Positions 58,287 to 64,000 of a DNA stretch of 64,000 nucleotides are shown here, in pieces. Position numbers and translations under genes: made by a program. Every line of letters begins with the position of its first letter. Positions within the stretch are counted from its first letter, which is position 1. Under the pieces are notes generated by a model that did no database searches, was not told where the DNA came from, and saw only the letters and a list, made by a program, of their open reading frames with translations. Origin of the DNA: Sclerotinia nivalis (lineage: Eukaryota > Ascomycota > Leotiomycetes > Helotiales > Sclerotiniaceae); NCBI GenBank assembly GCA_029531795.1, contig JAPEIS010000014.1, forward strand, positions 2,170,001 through 2,234,000, in the 5' to 3' direction.

Positions 58287-58812
58287 TCAATTGGGACCGA
58301 GTATTGAATTCGAGGGTTAAAGCAGAGATCAGAGAAGAGAGGTGAGAGGTGAGAGGTGAGAGGTGAGGAGTGAGAAGTGAGAGTGTGAGAGGTTACAAAA
58401 AAGCCTCTTTTTTCTTTCAAAGGGTTACAAAAGTTACGAATCCATATTATTTATCATCCATTTAATACTACTCCTACTCCATAGGTTACCGCCTTTCAAA
58501 TATCTATCCACCCACCCACCTAGGTCCTCCGTACCTATTGAGCTATCTTTTGACAGAGCTTTGACATTTTTACTAGGGAACATGTGGATTAGATTGGCAC
58601 GTTTTGGTGTGGATTGGGTACTGATCTTACGGAAAGTCTAAATAAGAAAGTCATTCGTCCGAATATAGTGAGAATCAGATATGGTGCCCGAAGCTACTAG
58701 GTAGGTGTTGTTGAAACGGATGAAGATTCCCTTGATATGCATCGCGTCACTTAACAAATTTACTCCTCTACCTACTCTGCAAATCTATCAGACCAGAATA
58801 CAACCCTCAATT

Positions 58813-58896
58813 CACTCATACAATCACTCATACAATCACTCATACAATCACTCATACAATCACTCATACAATCACTCATACAATCACTCATACAAT
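58813..58896. repeat. 12-bp minisatellite, seven copies
   Basis: Seven exact copies of CACTCATACAAT. Because the unit is a multiple of three it opens reading frames on both strands (Asn-His-Ser-Tyr repeats on plus, Cys-Met-Ser-Asp on minus) that are not evidence of a gene. Confidence 0.95.
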
Positions 58897-61800
58897 CACT
58901 CCAAACCAAAACGACCCCCCAAACAGTCTCACAACATCCATCAAATCTCACCATTGCATATCACGCACCGCAGCGTTGTGGCGGATAAACGCATACATAC
59001 ACTCATAAAACAAGGCTCTTGCCACTTCCATTCACTACCTACGCTGACCTCACATCGAATCCAAAATGCAAGAAACCGAAGAAGTACAGAGCACAACCCT
59101 AAACTTCAAATGTTACCATGAGCCATTATGAAAATGAGGGGCACAACCAATACCAACATCCAACCAATCATTTCTCATCCTGACTGTACTCTCTTAGACG
59201 GAACCTACCCTCTCCTCATAATTTAACTACAGTTCCATATCATCGTACAAATAAAATGAAAAATGACTCGAAATTTATCTCTCAGGATCCATTTCTGCTG
59301 CCAAATCCAACTGTCAACCCAAATTGAAGTAGGAGAGTACACGGTTGTGTTCCCAACCCCCAGTTTTTCGATATCACAGCCATCGACATTATTTCAGGGC
59401 AGTTGGGCGCATACAAATTTCATTGGCCAAAAATAAGCATAAACCGAGCATCTTCCATCCAATTGGTTAAAATATAATATGTGTTTACCGTTTAGTATAT
59501 ATAGTAGCGTTGAGTACCATCTGGTAGTGTTTGATAATAGTGTCCGTAACCTTCGATGTCGCAATGTTAGTCAGAATTAACTAAGTAGAAATCTGTTTCC
59601 GTGACAACTGGCTCTGTTGATAAGAAAATTGCGATAAAATTAACGAAAGAAATGGCTGGGAAACTTGACTTACATTTTACAAGATTTTGGTTTTAGGATT
59701 TTTTATTGCTAAAAGTTAAAGAAGATCGAGGTACGAATCGTGTGGCTGGGAATTATGTAGTCTAAATATGATTTAGGGGCGCCGATTCAAGCTCACGATG
59801 ATTTTCTTCAAATATTTCTACGAGTAACTGTATCTCTTCAAACTTATCAGCGCAAAATCACAAGCTACCTATCATTTTATGAAGTTATTCCCATCATTCC
59901 CCATCGCAATATACTTTTATCGCATTTACCCCGCATCATTCTTCGTTGCTGACGGTATGGAGCTCGCAATTATCTTCGAATCCCAGTTCTTAATTTCCTC
60001 GGAGAATACTTAAATTATGATTACATCATGCATGAATGATTTGGCTTTGACGTTCAACTTGGGTTCGGTCGACCTCCTTGCTGTTAGAAGTTTGAGGCAA
60101 AGAGGAGTTTTGATCATTGTATGTTGCTAGCACCAGCCTCGAGGTGGGCTGAACTACATTAGGGGGTGAGTTTGCTCGATGGCCGAATTGATATCTCGAG
60201 TACTAGGTACTCCTAACGTGAGTTGAGAAAAGCTGGGCGAGTGCTGCGAAAGGAGGACCTCTAGCATTGGTGTCTGAACGGCTGCTAGCAAATTCATTCC
60301 GCTCAAATCCAAAGTTTGGTCGCTGCCTAATGCATGCTTTTCTGTCTTTCCACCAAATTTCTTTTGAAACCATTCACGCTATTACAGTACTCTATCGAAT
60401 TCTTATGGGTATGTCTTCATAATGTCCTCAGGTGTATAGCATACCATGACTAGCGTCCAGAAAGTTTTGTAAATTTGGCAAAACCCCCATGTTCATGCCT
60501 GCGGTTATACTATTTGACTATTTAAGAACCCACACCCGCAGTCCCCTCAAACTACGAGCGAACCTAGAAATCCGAGGTGCTCTTTGGTACTCATAGAATC
60601 GGTACGAAATTTGTCTCTCTCAATTTCTAAAGCCGAGATTTCGAAAATTATCGAGCAGATTGACTCTACAATGTTATCATACAATCACCATCGTTCCCAT
60701 TTTGGGATGTGCTGCCATTATCCTCCTTCCGTCGTCGTTACCGCGAACCACATATATGACGGAACTTCGAGATATATCAGCACTTCGAACCTCGGATCTC
60801 TACCAAATCTCCAGTCTTACTTATTCTTTGTTGCCAAGAACAGCAATACCTCCATCCAGACGCCTGAACTTTTCAAATGGTTTGAATTCCTTCCTCGATG
60901 GATATCGGCTCTCCCCCTTCTGTCTTATATACCCCAAATTCTTTCCCCCCTTACTGTGTGGGTTGTAAGTCTTACCTCTTACAGATTAGTTAGTATATAT
61001 ACCCTATAATTCTCAAGAAAAAAAAATTACATCAACTACTGCACGAAAAGCGAGGACTCAGGGTAGAAATTTAAAGTTACTCTTGCCTTCCGTTTTGCGG
61101 AGATACAACTTTTCCTCAATAATTATTGGCAAGATATATTGACCTTAAGCAAGTTCAATACTACGTATCCTATGTTGACTAGGACTGTTGTTGATTTCAC
61201 TTCATGCTACCATACTTTTCTCTTGCCGTTCTTTCAAATATACTTTTATGGCTACTGATATTGTGACAATAAAAACAAGGTTTGAGATCAAGAGTCCCTA
61301 TCTGAATAGTGTCAAGATGTGGATACTTTCTCACATCTACACCAATCGTGACAGCTCGACTACCTGAGTGGTATATAATTCGGCGTTGGCTATGTTTATC
61401 TAAATTCTTATGCTCCCCATGTCTCCTTTTGTACTGCAACCTGGCCCTAGAAATTATCAATTAGGGGATGGACGATAAGTGAATGTAAAAGCAAGGACTA
61501 GTAATCCAATGAAGTATTTCATTGCTAGGTTTACCGATTCTTTATATAAAAACTATCTTTCTGATCGAATTTTAATGTAAGCACGATGCTTGAAATCCAA
61601 CTTTAAATCCAAGTCAAAGGTTAACAGGATTTGTAAAGTTGGCATACCTGTCGTAGTAAATCTTACAGTTAATATTTTTATTTTCTTTTCCTACGATCTT
61701 TCGTTTCGTTTGGCAAGCGGCTATCAATACATTCCACCACGAGAATGACAACAAAAAACCACCCAATTTGATAATAACAACTATAATAAACAGTGCTCAT

Positions 61801-64000
61801 AGCTTCTCTTTTCACCATCTTACCCCGAATTTCGCGACAAATGGTGATACCCAGTTATGTAAGATGGCTGGCTATACATGCATCTGAGTGCATAATCCGT
61901 CCTGTCCATTTCGATGTCCTTTAGTTCAATGATATATACACTGCTCTATCAACAACACAAGAAATGTTTTATATACTCCCCTCCAATATCCCTTTACGCA
62001 TTTCCAATTACACTACAAACCCCCTACGAATTCTGCTCTCTTCCCCCCTAAACAAAAACCCCTCCATAGGCTTTTGTAGGAATTAACCGGCATTCAGAAA
62101 TTATCCATATCTATGCAGGCTGAATATCTATCTTAGATCATCTGCTTGTCTGAAGTGACAATAGAATACAGTTGGAAACAATAACAAGTGCCACGGCAGC
62201 GAGAATGCAATATTCCATATTCGACGCCGGCTTTCTTGAGATGGTATACTGGGGAAATATATAGTCTAGAATAGGAATACATCCTGAAACACAAATTAGT
62301 AAGTTTTCTGATTTCGCTTGTTTGCTGAAATGAGTATACTTTTTTGTTGTCTTATATTACGACAGCAGCTATAGAGGGACAACTTGTATACCTCGTCATG
62401 TATCTGTAATTCGGCATCACAGGGGATTTATACATCGGCGTCCTGATGTATCCATATTGTATAGATCTTCCCGAACATATCACTTCTAAGTATTATGTAT
62501 CAGTTACTCATGGTTTACAAAATTTGCATCGCATCCACAAAACCATACTTTTGAAAATCTAGTATAGTCTCGATATATTGCCCCTACGACATCTAATTAT
62601 AAAACCACTTCTCACCATTTTCTATGCATTCTGTAATATTGAAGTCCTAGGATAGCAGATCAGTCCAGGAGCTTGTTTTTATCAGAGTCCAGTTTGCATT
62701 GGTGGGTGGTGGGAAGCAGATGGTATTCGGAGAATTTGTGAATGTTAGATTTGCTATGTATGTTTTTACTGTCTAACATCTATTGTGATTGTTTAACAAC
62801 TTATCGTACCCTAGATTAGATGACGAAATGACAACATGATTTCATTAGTTCCGACCGCAAAACTGAGATGCAGTAACGAGAACCACGTAAAATAATTTCT
62901 ATTCATGTTGTAGCTAAAGCACGCCTATTCGAAACACACTTATGCCGTTGGAAGGAATATATTCAAACCGACTGTTATCACAAGCCTAGCTGGCAAACCA
63001 CTAGCGTTTTTTACATTTTGCTTGACTGTTAATCTGTTTGAGTCTTTATATATCTATCTCCTCCAAGATTTCTTACTAGTGAAATAATTTGTGCGTCAAG
63101 TAACGACTAAATCCAGCTAAAGCTATACTATGAGAAACTCAAATACTCTAACAAAAACGGAACCATTTCATCAAATTCACCATCACCTTCAAGTATAGAA
63201 CCATGAGTTCTCCAGTCTTAAAATGAAACCGAATATTTGGATTGTCAACCCAAGAAGATGCTGATGGGCGTCTACGATAACGTAAAGTTCGTCCTGATCT
63301 TGTTAGTATAATGCGAAGTGTTAGGTCGCGATGAGATGTTTGGATAGTCGAGGTACTGTGAGGAGGCAGGTGCTCTGCTTGGATCTATGGATCATCACAG
63401 TGATGAAAGGCTAGTGGTAGTGGTGATATTAGAATATTAGCTATGTGTGTTCGAACGATATCGTAGTCTAATTATGATACAGCCTCTTCTAATTTGGCGA
63501 CACAGCACCGGTAATCTATTACAATCGATGATAAAAATTCAACGCTGAAAAAGAGTCTTAAATCCCGCAAAAGTCTCCTTCGATAAAAACTAGCAGTATG
63601 TACACACTTCCCACTTTAATACACACAACTGCGTCTGATGCCCTTTATTGCACCCTATACTTTCGTGCAGGACCCCATTAAAGAACCTCCAAATGGACCA
63701 CCGCGGATTGTTTATATTGCCAGATTTCTTTCCTTGATTTCGTTTAATCTTCCGAATAAAGTAAATAGGTAGAATAATAAGTAATGCATCAATAAAAGAA
63801 GATTCAGCTCAATTTACATATATCATTCGCTTATTCCTGAAATACACTAGGGGCGTTTCTGCTACATATACGATTTATTTTCTTTACTCTTTTACAATAC
63901 ACACATCACTATAAAAAGAGCCCAGAACACACTATAACAGGATAACCATAGATTCATGTCCAAATCTGGAATCAGAACATGCTAGTACTAAATCCGAACG

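Larger units (their letters stand above)
57582..64000. other. Gene desert, 6.4 kb to the right edge
   Basis: No gene that I can support. The left end is the promoter and leader of the large minus-strand gene. Then come microsatellites (58222-58286), GAGAGGT repeats (58335-58375) and a 12-bp minisatellite (58813-58896). Beyond 59.1 kb the sequence is AT-rich and unique. The frame at 60584-61009 (141 codons, including PELFKWFEFLPRWISALPLL) is the longest, but it lacks family resemblance and overlaps another open frame. No tRNA or rRNA was seen. Confidence 0.45.

Noticed and set aside
1..64000. tRNA, rRNA, CRISPR or complete transposons
   Set aside because: No TTCGA-type T-loop with matching stems, no spacer-repeat array, and no transposase or reverse-transcriptase motifs were found by eye on either strand.

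Overview
The window is nuclear DNA of a filamentous ascomycete. The introns are short (mostly 44-65 bp), start GTATGT, GTAAGT or GTGAGT, and carry CTAAC/CTGAC-like branch points shortly before the AG. The gene set is typical of Pezizomycotina: a class III chitin synthase, an ApsA/Num1 cortical protein, a ras-2 type GTPase and an Opy2-like anchor. AT-rich spacers and the look of the chitin synthase, KARI and Opy2 proteins suggest Leotiomycetes, probably Sclerotiniaceae such as Botrytis. That placement rests on remembered family resemblance, not on a search.

Layout. 0-9.9 kb: 5' two-thirds of ELP1/IKI3 (minus, runs off the left edge), a divergent disordered protein (probably DUF3984), a multi-exon DUF7918 protein (minus), an unrecognised minus-strand protein and a doubtful small gene. 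9.9-13.7 kb: no convincing gene, but a dense block of perfect GC-rich hairpins that looks mitochondrial in origin. 13.7-18 kb: ras-2 type GTPase and Opy2-like membrane anchor, both minus, separated by about 2.3 kb. 21.8-30.6 kb: plus-strand housekeeping run of class III chitin synthase, UBC12 (NEDD8 E2), ILV5 (ketol-acid reductoisomerase) with a Leu3-type palindrome upstream, and a PLP-dependent serine/threonine dehydratase-like enzyme. 31.8-33.3 kb: a broken multi-pass membrane protein gene. 33.3-41 kb: gene desert with minisatellites. 41-45.3 kb: ApsA/Num1-type PH protein. 47.2-50.7 kb: an acyl-CoA synthetase gene intact except for one Trp-to-TAG nonsense codon, and a truncated SRPK-like kinase relic that also carries a Trp-to-TAG change. 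52-57.6 kb: a single-exon 1855-residue disordered protein with five Ala/Gly-rich segments. 57.6-64 kb: gene desert.

The genes are mostly unrelated housekeeping and morphogenesis functions (tRNA wobble modification, wall synthesis, signalling, neddylation, branched-chain amino-acid synthesis, nuclear positioning). I see no secondary-metabolite cluster, transposon ORF, tRNA, rRNA or CRISPR. The most notable signals are the hairpin block at 10.35-10.48 kb, three decayed genes between 31.8 and 50.7 kb, the 18-bp repeat inside the DUF7918 gene, and the repeated Ala/Gly segments of the 1855-residue protein. Exon junctions were placed by eye from splice consensus and reading frame.
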